A stretch of 64,000 nucleotides of DNA from Flavonifractor sp. An112 (lineage in GTDB: Bacteria > Bacillota > Clostridia > Oscillospirales > Oscillospiraceae): NCBI RefSeq assembly GCF_002161085.1, contig NZ_NFLU01000011.1:1-64000 (forward strand). The letters are read 5' to 3'. The notes under the pieces are model-generated. The model saw nothing but the letters and a program-made list of their open reading frames with translations. It ran no database searches and was not told the origin of the DNA. A program made the position numbers and the translations under genes. This document shows positions 9,343 through 18,583 of this stretch, piece by piece. How positions within the stretch are numbered: the stretch's first letter is position 1; each line of letters opens with the position of its first letter.

Positions 9343-10682
9343 AGCATCTCCTCCAGCCGTTTCCGGTCGCATTTTCCGTTGGGGGTCAGGGGCAACCGGT
9401 CCAGCACCCGCCACTGGCTGGGAATCTGGTAGGGGGGCAGCAAATCCCCTAAAGCCTGAGTCAGCTTCTCCGGCTCCAGCCCGGCCCCCTCCACAAAGGC
9501 GGTCAGGCCCTTTACCTGTCCCGCCCCATCCCGCCGGGGGAGCACCGCCGCCCGCTCCACCTGGGGCAGGGCCTCCAGCGCCCCCTCGATGCGGGCGGGC
9601 TCCAGCCGGTACCCCTTGTACTTCAGCTGTAAATCCCGCCGTCCCGCCCAGTAGAGCAGGCCGTTTTCCACATAACCCAGGTCCCCTGTGGAATACTTCC
9701 CCCCAAACCGTGGGGAAACACTGGCTCCGGTGAGGATAATCTCCCCCTCCTCCAGGGAGATATCCACAGCCCCCTCCCCAACTGTGCCGATGGGCAGGGG
9801 CCCGGTGCACATCTCCCGGGAAATAGGGACGGCGCACACGGCGCAGGTGGCCTCGGCGGGGCCGTAGGCGTTGAGGAGGGCCACACCGGGAAAGCGGTCC
9901 AGCAGCCGCCGGGCGGCGGCGGGGGGCAAAACCTCCCCGCAGGAAAAGACCGTCCGCAGACGGGGCAGCCGGTCGGGGCCGAAGGAGGGCTCCGTCAGGC
10001 ACAGGCGCAAAAAGGAGGGGGTGGCCACCAGCAAAGACAGGTCGCTTTCCTCCAACCGGCGGAAGAGGGCCGTAAAATCCTCCTTTTCCCCTGGGGTGAG
10101 GGCCACGTGGGTGCCGCCCCCCAGCAGAGCCAGATAGAGGTCGGCCACCGACAGATCAAAGGACCAGGCCGCCTGACCCACCGCCGTCCCGCCCAGGACG
10201 GCGGCGATCTCCGGCAGGGCGGAGGCCCATCGGAGAAAGTGCTCCAGATTGCTCAGGCTCACCTCCACCAGCTTGGGCCGGCCGGTGCTGCCCGAGGTAA
10301 AGATCTGGTAGGCAATGCGGCCGGGGTTGTCCGGAATGGGGCAGGCCAGGCCGGAGGCAAAGCCATCTTCCGCCCTCCGCCGGTCCAGCAGCACCGCCCC
10401 CGCCTGCTCCAGCAGCTCCCCCTGTCCCGCCGGGGGCAACAAGGGGTCCAGGGGCAAATAGGGCCGCCCCGCCAGCAGGCAGGCCACAAAGGCCACCGGC
10501 ACCCAGACCTGACCCGGGTCCCCCATGAGGGCCACCGGGCCGGTCCCCTCCGCCCGCAGTTTGGCCGCCAGGCCCTGTGCCATGGGCCACAGCTCGCCCC
10601 AGCGGACCACTTCTTCCCCCGCCGTCAGGGCGGGCCGGTCCCTCAGAGATTCACTGTGGGCCTTGATTCGTTCCAGCAGCAT
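9339..10682 (-). CDS. AMP-forming adenylation enzyme, DltA-like (amino acid-carrier protein ligase)
   Basis: A 447-residue ANL-superfamily enzyme that should activate a carboxylate as adenylate and load it on the adjacent carrier protein. Core motifs are FTSGSTGRPK at about 128-137, NAYGPAEAT, STGDLGY, GRRDLQLKYKGYRLEP and the C-terminal catalytic lysine motif LTPNGKCDRK. Architecture resembles D-alanine ligase DltA and NRPS adenylation domains, but it is about 50 residues shorter than typical DltA. It starts 12 nt after the VanW-like gene and overlaps the carrier gene by 4 nt. DltA is the best guess; the absence of dltB/dltD leaves other cell-envelope amino acids possible. Confidence 0.75.
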   Translation of the reverse strand: MLLERIKAHSESLRDRPALTAGEEVVRWGELWPMAQGLAAKLRAEGTGPVALMGDPGQVWVPVAFVACLLAGRPYLPLDPLLPPAGQGELLEQAGAVLLDRRRAEDGFASGLACPIPDNPGRIAYQIFTSGSTGRPKLVEVSLSNLEHFLRWASALPEIAAVLGGTAVGQAAWSFDLSVADLYLALLGGGTHVALTPGEKEDFTALFRRLEESDLSLLVATPSFLRLCLTEPSFGPDRLPRLRTVFSCGEVLPPAAARRLLDRFPGVALLNAYGPAEATCAVCAVPISREMCTGPLPIGTVGEGAVDISLEEGEIILTGASVSPRFGGKYSTGDLGYVENGLLYWAGRRDLQLKYKGYRLEPARIEGALEALPQVERAAVLPRRDGAGQVKGLTAFVEGAGLEPEKLTQALGDLLPPYQIPSQWRVLDRLPLTPNGKCDRKRLEEML

Positions 10683-10694
10683 AGCGGGCTCCTT

Positions 10695-11525
10695 TCAGCG
10701 CGGTAGCATCTGATCCGCCGGAATGAGGGCGGGATCAAAGAGCACCTTGGAGTGGTTGTCCAGCAGCAGCTCCCGGCCCGCTTCCTCTCCGGTGGTCCGG
10801 TCATAGGCAATGCGGTAGACCTGGCTCACCCGGTAGTATTCTTCTCCCTCCCGGACATAACCGCTCCCCTCCTCCCGCAGCCGGTAGCGCAGGGGGAAGG
10901 GGTTCGTCCCCCGCAGCTCGCCGCACAGGTCGTCCTCCTCCAGCCACACCCGCAGCTGGATGGGCTGTTCCGTGTCGTTGCGGAAGCGGTAATCCACATG
11001 GGGGTAAAAGATGGAGGTGCCGGTGCCGAAGGGCACCCGGCGGCGGTCGTCGGGAAAGAGGGCGTCCGAATGGTGGTGCAGCTCGGTGACGGTGAGGGGG
11101 CCATGGAGCACCAGGTAGTGGATCAGGTTGGCCAGCTGGCACAGCCCGCCCCCCACCGACCGGCCCAGGTTCCCGCTGGCGATGGTGAGTCCGTCCTGGT
11201 AACCCTTCCGGGCGGAGGGCTTGCCCACCAGGCGCCAGAAGGAGAAGCTCTCCCCCGGCGCCACCACCACCCCGTCGATGCAGGCGGCGGCCAGGGCCAG
11301 ATTGGTCCGCTTGCTGCGCTGCAGGTCCATATCCACTCCGGTCAGACGCCGGAGCACCGGGGAGCGGTGCCCCTTGAGGAGCACGGGCAGCTCCTCTTCA
11401 CACCGCCAGGTGGACCAATGTACCCCACCTCGCCGGTCAGCCAGGGCCTTGCGTGCCCCCTCTTTCCACAGGGAAATCCGATAGCACACCGGACCACACT
11501 GACAAAACAGCCTGCGTCTCGCCAT
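10695..11525 (-). CDS. VanW-family protein
   Basis: A 276-residue protein with the VanW domain: GVVVAPGESFSFW, then GGGLCQLANLIHYLVL and HHHSDALFP, the hallmark segments of this family found in vancomycin-resistance clusters and many clostridial envelope proteins. The biochemical role of VanW is unknown. The ATG at 11525 has GGGAGG seven bases upstream; an in-frame GTG nine bases earlier would place the start inside the ribosome site. No signal peptide is seen. It is followed at 12 nt by the adenylation/carrier pair, suggesting a three-gene envelope-modification unit inside a housekeeping cluster. Confidence 0.85.
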   Translation of the reverse strand: MARRRLFCQCGPVCYRISLWKEGARKALADRRGGVHWSTWRCEEELPVLLKGHRSPVLRRLTGVDMDLQRSKRTNLALAAACIDGVVVAPGESFSFWRLVGKPSARKGYQDGLTIASGNLGRSVGGGLCQLANLIHYLVLHGPLTVTELHHHSDALFPDDRRRVPFGTGTSIFYPHVDYRFRNDTEQPIQLRVWLEEDDLCGELRGTNPFPLRYRLREEGSGYVREGEEYYRVSQVYRIAYDRTTGEEAGRELLLDNHSKVLFDPALIPADQMLPR

Positions 11526-11560
11526 GGAGACCACCTCCCAAATCCGGCGCGCCCCCTGTG

Positions 11561-11587
11561 AAAAAGGAGCGGGCGCGCCCGCTCCTT
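11561..11587 (-). terminator. Rho-independent terminator after pth
   Basis: On the minus strand a perfect 10-bp GC-rich palindrome (11566-11585) is followed by TTTTT. It separates pth from the VanW-like gene, which therefore probably has its own promoter or depends on read-through. Confidence 0.7.
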
Positions 11588-11639
11588 CTATCCTAGCATC
11601 CCCGGTGGGAATTGCAAGTTACGATTTGGCAACAGCCTG

Positions 11640-12236
11640 TCAGCCGTTGAACTTGTTCATGGCCTTGTCGGGCCCTTCCGCGATGAGGCACTCCACCGCC
11701 TTGCCCGCCTTCTCGATGGCGGCGGTGATGGTCTTGAGATCCTCCCCCACGAACTTGGAGAGCACCCAGTCGGCCATGTCGTAATCGGGATGGGGCTTCT
11801 CTCCCACCCCCACCTTCACCCGGGGGAACTGGTCGGTGCCCAGGTGCTGGATGATGTTTTTGAGGCCGTTGTGGCCCCCGGCGGAGCCCCCCTTGCGGAT
11901 GCGCAGCTTGCCGATGGGCAGGGACACGTCGTCGGAGATGACCAGCACGTGGTCGGCGGGGATCTTGTAGAACCGGGCGGCCTCCCCCACCGCCTCGCCG
12001 GACAGGTTCATATAGGTCACCGGCTTCATGAGCAGCACCTTGGCGCCCCCCAGCTCCACCGTGTTGGTGAGGGCGCGATACTTCAGCTTCTGCACCGGCA
12101 CCTGCTGCTCCTCGGCGATGTGGTCGATGGTGAGAAAGCCCACGTTGTGCCGGGTGTTCTCGTACTTGTCCCCGGGATTGCCCAGGCCCACCACCAGCCA
12201 CTCCACGCCGGAGGATCGATTTTTGTTGAATAACAT
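11640..12236 (-). CDS. pth: Peptidyl-tRNA hydrolase
   Basis: A 198-residue enzyme that cleaves peptidyl-tRNA released from stalled ribosomes. The signature VVGLGNPGDKYENTRHNVGF contains the conserved Asn20 and catalytic His30; the second signature GGHNGLKNI is also present. The ATG at 12236 lies 7 nt after GGAG; an in-frame upstream extension has no ribosome site and is not conserved. It follows prs by 68 nt, the usual Firmicute order. Confidence 0.96.
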   Translation of the reverse strand: MLFNKNRSSGVEWLVVGLGNPGDKYENTRHNVGFLTIDHIAEEQQVPVQKLKYRALTNTVELGGAKVLLMKPVTYMNLSGEAVGEAARFYKIPADHVLVISDDVSLPIGKLRIRKGGSAGGHNGLKNIIQHLGTDQFPRVKVGVGEKPHPDYDMADWVLSKFVGEDLKTITAAIEKAGKAVECLIAEGPDKAMNKFNG

Positions 12237-12258
12237 ACTTGCTCCTTGGACAGACAAC

Positions 12259-12278
12259 GGCGGGGGCAAGCCCCCGCC
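12259..12278 (-). other. GC-rich hairpin in the prs-pth spacer
   Basis: A perfect 9-bp stem (12259-12267/12270-12278) without a T run. It may attenuate or stabilise the prs-pth transcript; it is not a standard terminator. Confidence 0.45.
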
Positions 12279-12304
12279 GCGTCCGGTTGGTATTGTCAAT
12301 GGAT

Positions 12305-13264
<960 letters not shown>

Positions 13265-13356
13265 CTTTTAAACATCCTCTCACAAAATTAGTGTTCTCTG
13301 TCTTTTCGTGCAGATCGAACTTATTTTTTATTTTCTGTCCCATCAGCGGGACGGGT

Positions 13357-14547
13357 TCACTTTTTACGGGTCTGGCGGGCGGCCCACTGCTTCTTCACCG
13401 TCTGGCGGGGCCGGGCGATGGCCAGGGAGTCGTCGGGCACGTCGTCGGTAATGGTGGAGCCGGCGGCGGTGTAGGCGCCGTCCCCCACCCGGACGGGAGC
13501 CACCAGATTGGTATTGCAGCCGATGAAGGCGTCGTCCCCGATGGTGGTGCGGTACTTGCCCACCCCGTCATAGTTGACGGTGACGGTACCGCAGCCCAGG
13601 TCCACCCGGCAGCCCACGTCGGCATCTCCCACATAGGTCAGGTGGGAGATCTTGGTATCCTCTCCCACGGAGGCATTCTTCAGCGTCACAAAGTCGCCCA
13701 CCTTCACGTTGGCCCCCACATGGCAGTTGGGGCGGATGTAGGCGAAGGGTCCGATCCTGGCCCCGGTGTCCACGGTGCTCTCGTTGAGCTGGGAGGCATT
13801 GACCACCACATGGTCGGCCAGGGTACAGTCCCGGATCATGGTGTTGGGGCCCAGCTCACAGCCAGTCCCGATCACCGTCTCTCCCCGCAGGATGGTGCCG
13901 GGCAGGATCACCGTGCCCTTACCCACCCGGACCCGGGGTCCGGCATAACAGGTGTTGGGGTCCATAATACGCACGCCGCTTTCCAGCAGGCGGTAGGCGC
14001 CGTAGTTGCGGGCGGTAAGCTCGGCCTCCACCCGGCCCTGGGGGCCGCTCTTGAGGACGGCGGCGCCCTGATACCAGATGCTCCGGCCCCCCAGCTTGTC
14101 GGCGTTTTCCTTCAGGGCCTCGTCCAGGCCGCTGCCGTCGGCCAGAGCCTGGGCCAACAGGGCCGCGTCAATGCGGCACACGCCGGTATCTTTATTATCC
14201 AGAGGACCGGTGCTGCTGTCATCCACCAGCTGCCGGGCGCTCTGCCAGGAGAGAAGCACCGGCCGGGTCAGGATGAGCACCTTCCCCTCCAGCTTGCCCA
14301 GGAAAGCCATCAGCTGGTCCAGGGCGTCCTCGGTGCCGCCGGTGACGAATTCCGTTCCCACCGGGAAGCAGCTCTCGGCCTTTTCCCGGTCGTCACTGTG
14401 GCACACCACGAAAAACTGTTGCACGCCGGCGCTCTCCAGCGCCTCCGCCAGCCACAGGGCCGCCGGATCAAAGAGCAGGTCCTCCAGCATGGGGCACACG
14501 CCGGTCCCCTCCCGGGGCAGGAACACTACCGCTCCAGTCGCGCTCAT
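13357..14547 (-). CDS. glmU: GlmU-like protein with intact acetyltransferase and degenerate uridylyltransferase domain
   Basis: A 396-residue protein (GlmU is usually ~450). The C-terminal left-handed beta-helix is clearly GlmU: SHLTYVGDADVG with the catalytic His, GCGTVTVNYDGVGKYRT and FIGCNTNLVAPV, so glucosamine-1-phosphate acetylation is likely. The N-terminal domain is shortened and its catalytic motifs are gone: the expected AAGxGTRM loop reads FLPREGTGVCPM, GTGHA reads GTEDA, and the Mg-binding YGD reads LTRP. It probably cannot make UDP-GlcNAc, so the second step would need another enzyme. The ATG at 14547 follows GAGGTG; upstream residues come from the non-coding array. prs follows after 92 nt. 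Confidence 0.85.
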   Translation of the reverse strand: MSATGAVVFLPREGTGVCPMLEDLLFDPAALWLAEALESAGVQQFFVVCHSDDREKAESCFPVGTEFVTGGTEDALDQLMAFLGKLEGKVLILTRPVLLSWQSARQLVDDSSTGPLDNKDTGVCRIDAALLAQALADGSGLDEALKENADKLGGRSIWYQGAAVLKSGPQGRVEAELTARNYGAYRLLESGVRIMDPNTCYAGPRVRVGKGTVILPGTILRGETVIGTGCELGPNTMIRDCTLADHVVVNASQLNESTVDTGARIGPFAYIRPNCHVGANVKVGDFVTLKNASVGEDTKISHLTYVGDADVGCRVDLGCGTVTVNYDGVGKYRTTIGDDAFIGCNTNLVAPVRVGDGAYTAAGSTITDDVPDDSLAIARPRQTVKKQWAARQTRKK

Positions 14548-14982
14548 ACCTGAGATCACCTCAAAAAACAATGGATTTGCCTGTCCGCCCGGCGGGCAGG
14601 CTGCCGCAGGGCGTATTCTAGGGTCATTATAATGCGCAATGAACAAAGCTGGAAGGCTTGAAAGCCAAAGCTTTCAAGGCCAAGTAGCTTTGTTCTGGTG
14701 CAAGGTTTTTGGACGAAGTTATCCAAAAAACCTTGCACCTTCCATTGGTGCGTCTCAACGCACCAATGGAAATACGCATTATAACAATGGCTGAATTCCA
14801 TAAAATCGGCTCCCTTGAGCCATTTTATGGAATTGCGCGGCTACAGCCGCGGGAATAAACCGATTTTCGGTTTATTCAGTAGACATTATTATAACAAAGT
14901 GGGCGGAAAAATGCACCGGGATTTTGAAAAAAACCCGTCTTTTTTTCCAACTTGGGCCCCTTGCACAAGGAAAGGGCGGTCT
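14548..14982. repeat. Non-coding hairpin array (at least seven stem-loops)
   Basis: 435 bp without a gene. Stem-loops tile 14579-14877: 14579-14601; 14641-14695 (10-bp closing stem plus inner stem); 14697-14739 (17 bp, one bulge); 14740-14771 (perfect 14 bp, 4-nt loop); 14794-14834 (one bulge); 14836-14851; 14853-14877 (11 bp). Hairpins two to four are enclosed by a 10-bp stem, 14627-14636 with 14775-14784. The boundary sequence CATTATAA recurs in variant form near 14625, 14777 and 14885. On the minus strand TATAAT at 14631-14626 could be the -10 of the glmU-like gene. It is either a structured RNA or a MITE-like mobile element. Confidence 0.7.
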
Positions 14983-15495
14983 TTACCGTTTCTTTACCGC
15001 GTTTCCACCGAAGGCAGGCCGGGGCAGGCAGGCCATCCGGTACAGGGCGGTCCGCCGCCAGATGCCCAGCACCTCCGCCGTGGCGCACAGCTTGTCGGCC
15101 ACACACACCGCCGCCGCCGTCCGGCTGCGGGGGGCGCTGCGGGCCATGGGCCACATATGGGCCAGGATGCCGTTTTCCTCCTCCCGGCTCAGTTCCCCGC
15201 ACAGGGCCCGGGCGTTTCGCTCCGCCGCCAGGGGATGGGCAAAGCACTGTTTATAGGAGGGCAGGCTCTTGGGATCGTAGAGATACAGATCGTGGAGCAG
15301 CCCCGCCCGGGCCGCCGCCCGTCCGTCCCGCCCCCACCGCCGGGCCAGGCGGAAAGCCACATAGGACACAAACAGGCTGTGCTCAAAGCAGGACACACCC
15401 GGATGGTGCCGGATCTCCTTCATGGCCTGCACCGGCTGGGACACCAGCAGCTCCCCCACGCAGTCCAGATAGGCCGCCCAGTGTTCTTCCCGCAC
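14983..15495 (-). CDS. HD-domain protein (putative phosphohydrolase)
   Basis: A 170-residue soluble protein with an HD metal-site signature: His39 in FEHSLFVSYVAF and His68-Asp69 in AGLLHDLYLYD, followed by another conserved His in CFAHPLAAERNA. Such proteins hydrolyse nucleotides or phosphoesters; the substrate cannot be predicted. GTG at 15495 is the chosen start because AAGGAGG lies nine bases upstream; the longer upstream reading frame passes through the thlA promoter. It diverges from the thiolase gene and ends at the hairpin array. Confidence 0.8.
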   Translation of the reverse strand: MREEHWAAYLDCVGELLVSQPVQAMKEIRHHPGVSCFEHSLFVSYVAFRLARRWGRDGRAAARAGLLHDLYLYDPKSLPSYKQCFAHPLAAERNARALCGELSREEENGILAHMWPMARSAPRSRTAAAVCVADKLCATAEVLGIWRRTALYRMACLPRPAFGGNAVKKR

Positions 15496-15633
15496 GATAC
15501 CACGCCTCCTTCTCCGCTCTTGTTCTTCCTTATTATATCCCCCTGCAACCCGGCCCGCAACCCTATCCTGCCCCTGCGCTTCTGGTGCAAACCGGATACC
15601 ATGCGGCGCCCGCCGCTTCCACACTTTCCACAG

Positions 15634-15662
15634 TTGATTTTTACTAATATCGGATGTATAAT
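15634..15662 (+). promoter_or_regulatory. Sigma-A promoter of thiolase/CoA-transferase genes
   Basis: TTGATT (15634-15639), 17-bp spacer and TATAAT (15657-15662), about 54 bp before the thiolase ATG, which is preceded by TGGAGG. Confidence 0.75.
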
Positions 15663-15715
15663 GAAACGAAGGGTTTATTAGGGGAGAAATCGAAATCATC
15701 TGGAGGTCATTCACA

Positions 15716-16975
15716 ATGAAAGAAGTCTACGTAGTCAATTGCTGCCGTACCGCTGTCGGCTCCTTCGGGGGCAGCCTGAAGGACACCCCCGCCACCGATC
15801 TGGGCGCTGTGGTGGTCAAGGAGGCTCTGAACCGCTCCGGCCTGAAGCCCGAGCAGGTGGACGAGCTGATGTTCGGCTGCATCCTCACCGCCGCCCAGGG
15901 CCAGAACCCCGCCCGTCAGGTGGGCGTGAAGGCCGGTCTGCCCTACTCCGTGCCCGCCTACACCGTGGGTATGGTGTGCGGCTCCGGCATGAAGAGCGTC
16001 ATTGAGGGCGCCCGCGCCATCCTGGCCGGCGACGCCGACGTCATCGTGGCCGGCGGCACTGAGAATATGTCCGCTGCTCCCTACGCTCTGCCTGCTGAGC
16101 GCTGGGGCGCCCGCATGGGCGACAAGAAGGTCGTGGACACCATGATCAAGGACGGCCTGTGGGACGCTTACAACAACTATCACATGGGCACCACCGCTGA
16201 GAACATCGCCGACGTGTGGGGCATCACCCGCGAGGAGATGGACGCCTTCGCCGTGTCCTCCCAGAACAAGACCGAGGCCGCCCAGACTGCCGGCAAGTTC
16301 GTGGACGAGATCGTGCCCGTGATGGTGAAGAAGAAGAAGGAAATGGTGGAGTTCAAGGTGGACGAGTTCCCCAAGGCCGGCGTGACCATGGAGTCCGTCT
16401 CCAAGCTGCGCGGCGCCTTCCCCGCCGGTCCCGAGGGCGTGGAGGACGAGATCGTTCACACCTTTGAGGTCACCCAGGTCCACGAGGCTGACGCCAAGAA
16501 GCACGTCCAGCGCGTCACCGCTGCCAACGCCTCCGGCATCAACGACGGCGCTGCCGCCATCGTGCTGGCTTCCGGCGAGGCTGTTGAGAAGTACGGCCTG
16601 AAGCCCATGGCCAAGCTGGTCTCCTGGGGCCAGGGCGGCGTGGATCCCAAGATCATGGGCGTGGGCCCCGTGCCCGCTTCCCGTCAGGCTATGGCCAAGG
16701 CCGGCCTGAAGATCGACGACATCGACCTGGTGGAGGCCAACGAGGCCTTTGCCGCTCAGTCCATCGCCGTGGCCCGTGAGCTGGGCTTCGACATGAGCAA
16801 GGTCAACGTCAACGGCGGCGCCATCTCCATCGGTCACCCCGTGGGCGCTTCCGGCGCCCGTATCATCGTCACCCTGCTCCACGAGATGCAGAAGCGGCCC
16901 GAGGCCAAGAAGGGCCTGGCCACCCTGTGCATCGGCGGCGGCATGGGCGTCGCCACTATCTTTGAGAAGTGCTGA
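15716..16975 (+). CDS. thlA: Acetyl-CoA C-acetyltransferase (thiolase)
   Basis: A 419-residue thiolase condensing two acetyl-CoA to acetoacetyl-CoA, or working in reverse. Active-site motifs: Cys88 in VCGSGMKS, NGGAISIGHPVGASG with the catalytic His near 375, and CIGGGMG with the second Cys near 405. It is longer than usual (~393) because of an extra acidic/His segment at about residues 236-265 (between LRGAF and RVTAANASGIND). It leads a cluster with CoA-transferase subunits, which suggests acetoacetate/butyrate metabolism. Codon use is strongly biased, as for highly expressed genes. Confidence 0.95.
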   Translation: MKEVYVVNCCRTAVGSFGGSLKDTPATDLGAVVVKEALNRSGLKPEQVDELMFGCILTAAQGQNPARQVGVKAGLPYSVPAYTVGMVCGSGMKSVIEGARAILAGDADVIVAGGTENMSAAPYALPAERWGARMGDKKVVDTMIKDGLWDAYNNYHMGTTAENIADVWGITREEMDAFAVSSQNKTEAAQTAGKFVDEIVPVMVKKKKEMVEFKVDEFPKAGVTMESVSKLRGAFPAGPEGVEDEIVHTFEVTQVHEADAKKHVQRVTAANASGINDGAAAIVLASGEAVEKYGLKPMAKLVSWGQGGVDPKIMGVGPVPASRQAMAKAGLKIDDIDLVEANEAFAAQSIAVARELGFDMSKVNVNGGAISIGHPVGASGARIIVTLLHEMQKRPEAKKGLATLCIGGGMGVATIFEKC

Positions 16976-16993
16976 TCCATCCGTAACTTCAAA

Positions 16994-17020
16994 CCGGAGG
17001 GCCGTTTACCGGCCCTCCGG
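16994..17020 (+). other. Hairpin between thiolase and CoA-transferase genes
   Basis: A perfect 11-bp stem (16994-17004/17010-17020) with loop TTTAC but no T run. It is likely a partial attenuator or mRNA-stability element within the operon, not a full terminator. Confidence 0.5.
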
Positions 17021-17054
17021 CTTGAAAATAATGTGATTTAAGGAGGACACTCCA

Positions 17055-17744
17055 ATGGCCAAGTTTGTCACTGTGGAAGAGGCTGTGGCCCTCATCCCTG
17101 ACGGCGCCACCATCATGGTGGGCGGCTTCATGGGCTGCGGCAACGCCCACAAGATCATCGACGCCCTGTCCAAGTCCGGCAAGGGCAACTTTACCCTCAT
17201 CTCCAACGACGGCTCCATGCCTGGCGGCCCTCTGGGCGAGGACTACTACGGCGTGGCCAAGCTGATCCACAACCACCAGGTCAAGCATCTGATCGCTACC
17301 CATGTGGGCCTGAACCCCGAGGTTGCCCAGCAGATGAACGAAGGCACCATGAAGGTGGACCTGATTCCCCAGGGCTCCCTGGCCGAGATGATCCGCGCCA
17401 ACGGCGCCGGCCTGGGCGGCGTGCTCACCCCCACCGGCGTGGGCACCATCGTGGAGGACAACAAGGATTTCTGCCTGGGTAAGCAGACCATCGAGGGCCG
17501 CGACTACCTGCTGATGAAGACCGTCCACGCCGACGTGGCCATCATCTGCGGCAACAAGATCGACAAGGCCGGCAATGTGTGGTACAAGGGCACCACCCGC
17601 AACTTCAACCTGCCCATGGCCACCGCCGCCGATCTGGTCATCGCCGAGGCCGACCATGTGGTGGAGATCGGTGAGATCGAGCCTGAGAACGTACACACCT
17701 ACGGCGTGTTCGTGGACTACGTTGTGGATGGAGGGAAAGCGTAA
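17055..17744 (+). CDS. 3-oxoacid/butyrate-acetoacetate CoA-transferase subunit A
   Basis: A 229-residue alpha subunit of a family I CoA-transferase (AtoD/CtfA/ScoA type). The CoA-binding region IMVGGFMGCGNAHK and the IPQGSLAEMIRANGAGLGG/TPTGVGT signature are intact. It would move CoA between acetoacetate or acetate and butyryl-CoA; the exact pair cannot be read from sequence. AAGGAGG precedes the ATG. Its stop overlaps the ATG of subunit B by one base, giving translational coupling. Confidence 0.92.
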   Translation: MAKFVTVEEAVALIPDGATIMVGGFMGCGNAHKIIDALSKSGKGNFTLISNDGSMPGGPLGEDYYGVAKLIHNHQVKHLIATHVGLNPEVAQQMNEGTMKVDLIPQGSLAEMIRANGAGLGGVLTPTGVGTIVEDNKDFCLGKQTIEGRDYLLMKTVHADVAIICGNKIDKAGNVWYKGTTRNFNLPMATAADLVIAEADHVVEIGEIEPENVHTYGVFVDYVVDGGKA

Positions 17745-18400
17745 TGGAAAAGTCTGAGATCAAGGGCTTTATCGCCAAGCGTGTCGCCAAGGAGCTGAAG
17801 GACGGCGACGTGGTCAACCTGGGTATCGGCCTGCCCACCCTGGTTCCCAACTACCTGCCCGAGGGCGTGAAGGTGACCCTCCAGTCCGAGAACGGCATCG
17901 TGGGTACCGGCACCGTCACCGACGAGAATAAGGACCCCCTGTACGTCACCGACGCCGGCGGCGCTCCCGCCGCTGTGGCCCCCGGCGGCGCCTTTATCGA
18001 CTCCTGCTCCTCCTTCGGCCTGATCCGCGGCGGCCATGTGGACGCCACCATCCTGGGCGGCCTGGAGGTTGACGAGGAGGGCTCCCTGTCCAACTGGATC
18101 ATCCCCGGCAAGAAGGTGCCCGGCATGGGCGGCGCCATGGACCTGCTGGTGGGCGCCAAGAACGTCATCGTCGCCATGGAGCACACCGCCAAGGGCAACC
18201 CCAAGATCCTGAAGAAGTGCCGTCTGCCCTACACCGCCGTGCACTGCATCACCAAGATCATCACCGAGATGGCGGTGATCAACGTGACCGACAAGGGTCT
18301 GGAGCTGGTGGAGTACAACCCCGAGTTCACCGTGGAGCAGATCCAGGCTGCCACCGAGGCTACCCTGATCGTCTCCCCCGACCTGAAGCCCATGTGCTGA
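17744..18400 (+). CDS. 3-oxoacid/butyrate-acetoacetate CoA-transferase subunit B
   Basis: A 218-residue beta subunit (AtoA/CtfB/ScoB type). The catalytic glutamate lies in the QSENGIVG motif at about residue 47, and the GGHVDATILGGLEVD and NWIIPG segments are typical. It forms the active enzyme with the upstream subunit. A strong terminator follows, so thiolase and both subunits make one transcription unit. Confidence 0.93.
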   Translation: MEKSEIKGFIAKRVAKELKDGDVVNLGIGLPTLVPNYLPEGVKVTLQSENGIVGTGTVTDENKDPLYVTDAGGAPAAVAPGGAFIDSCSSFGLIRGGHVDATILGGLEVDEEGSLSNWIIPGKKVPGMGGAMDLLVGAKNVIVAMEHTAKGNPKILKKCRLPYTAVHCITKIITEMAVINVTDKGLELVEYNPEFTVEQIQAATEATLIVSPDLKPMC

Positions 18401-18419
18401 TCGGCTTTTGCCGCTATCA

Positions 18420-18452
18420 AACGTCCCGCGGAAAACCGCGGGACGTTTTTTT
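18420..18452 (+). terminator. Rho-independent terminator of the thiolase/CoA-transferase operon
   Basis: A 12-bp perfect stem with AAAA loop, followed by seven T. Confidence 0.9.
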
Positions 18453-18508
18453 ATGCTCTGCGCGTCGCCCCCGCCGAAAACCGGAAGAAAAACGTCACAC
18501 TTTTTTAA

Positions 18509-18562
18509 GGAATTCCCCCCTCTCACCCGTGTATACTAACTGTACTAAGATGTGTCATACAC
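18509..18562 (+). promoter_or_regulatory. Promoter/operator of the GntR-ABC operon
   Basis: TATACT at 18532-18537 is a good -10, with only a weak GGAATT 17 bp upstream. An inverted repeat GTGTAT (18529-18534) / ATACAC (18557-18562) overlaps it and encloses a direct repeat of TACTAA. Autoregulation by the GntR protein encoded next is likely. Confidence 0.5.
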
Positions 18563-18583
18563 TTCCGGAAAGGAGATGCCAGG

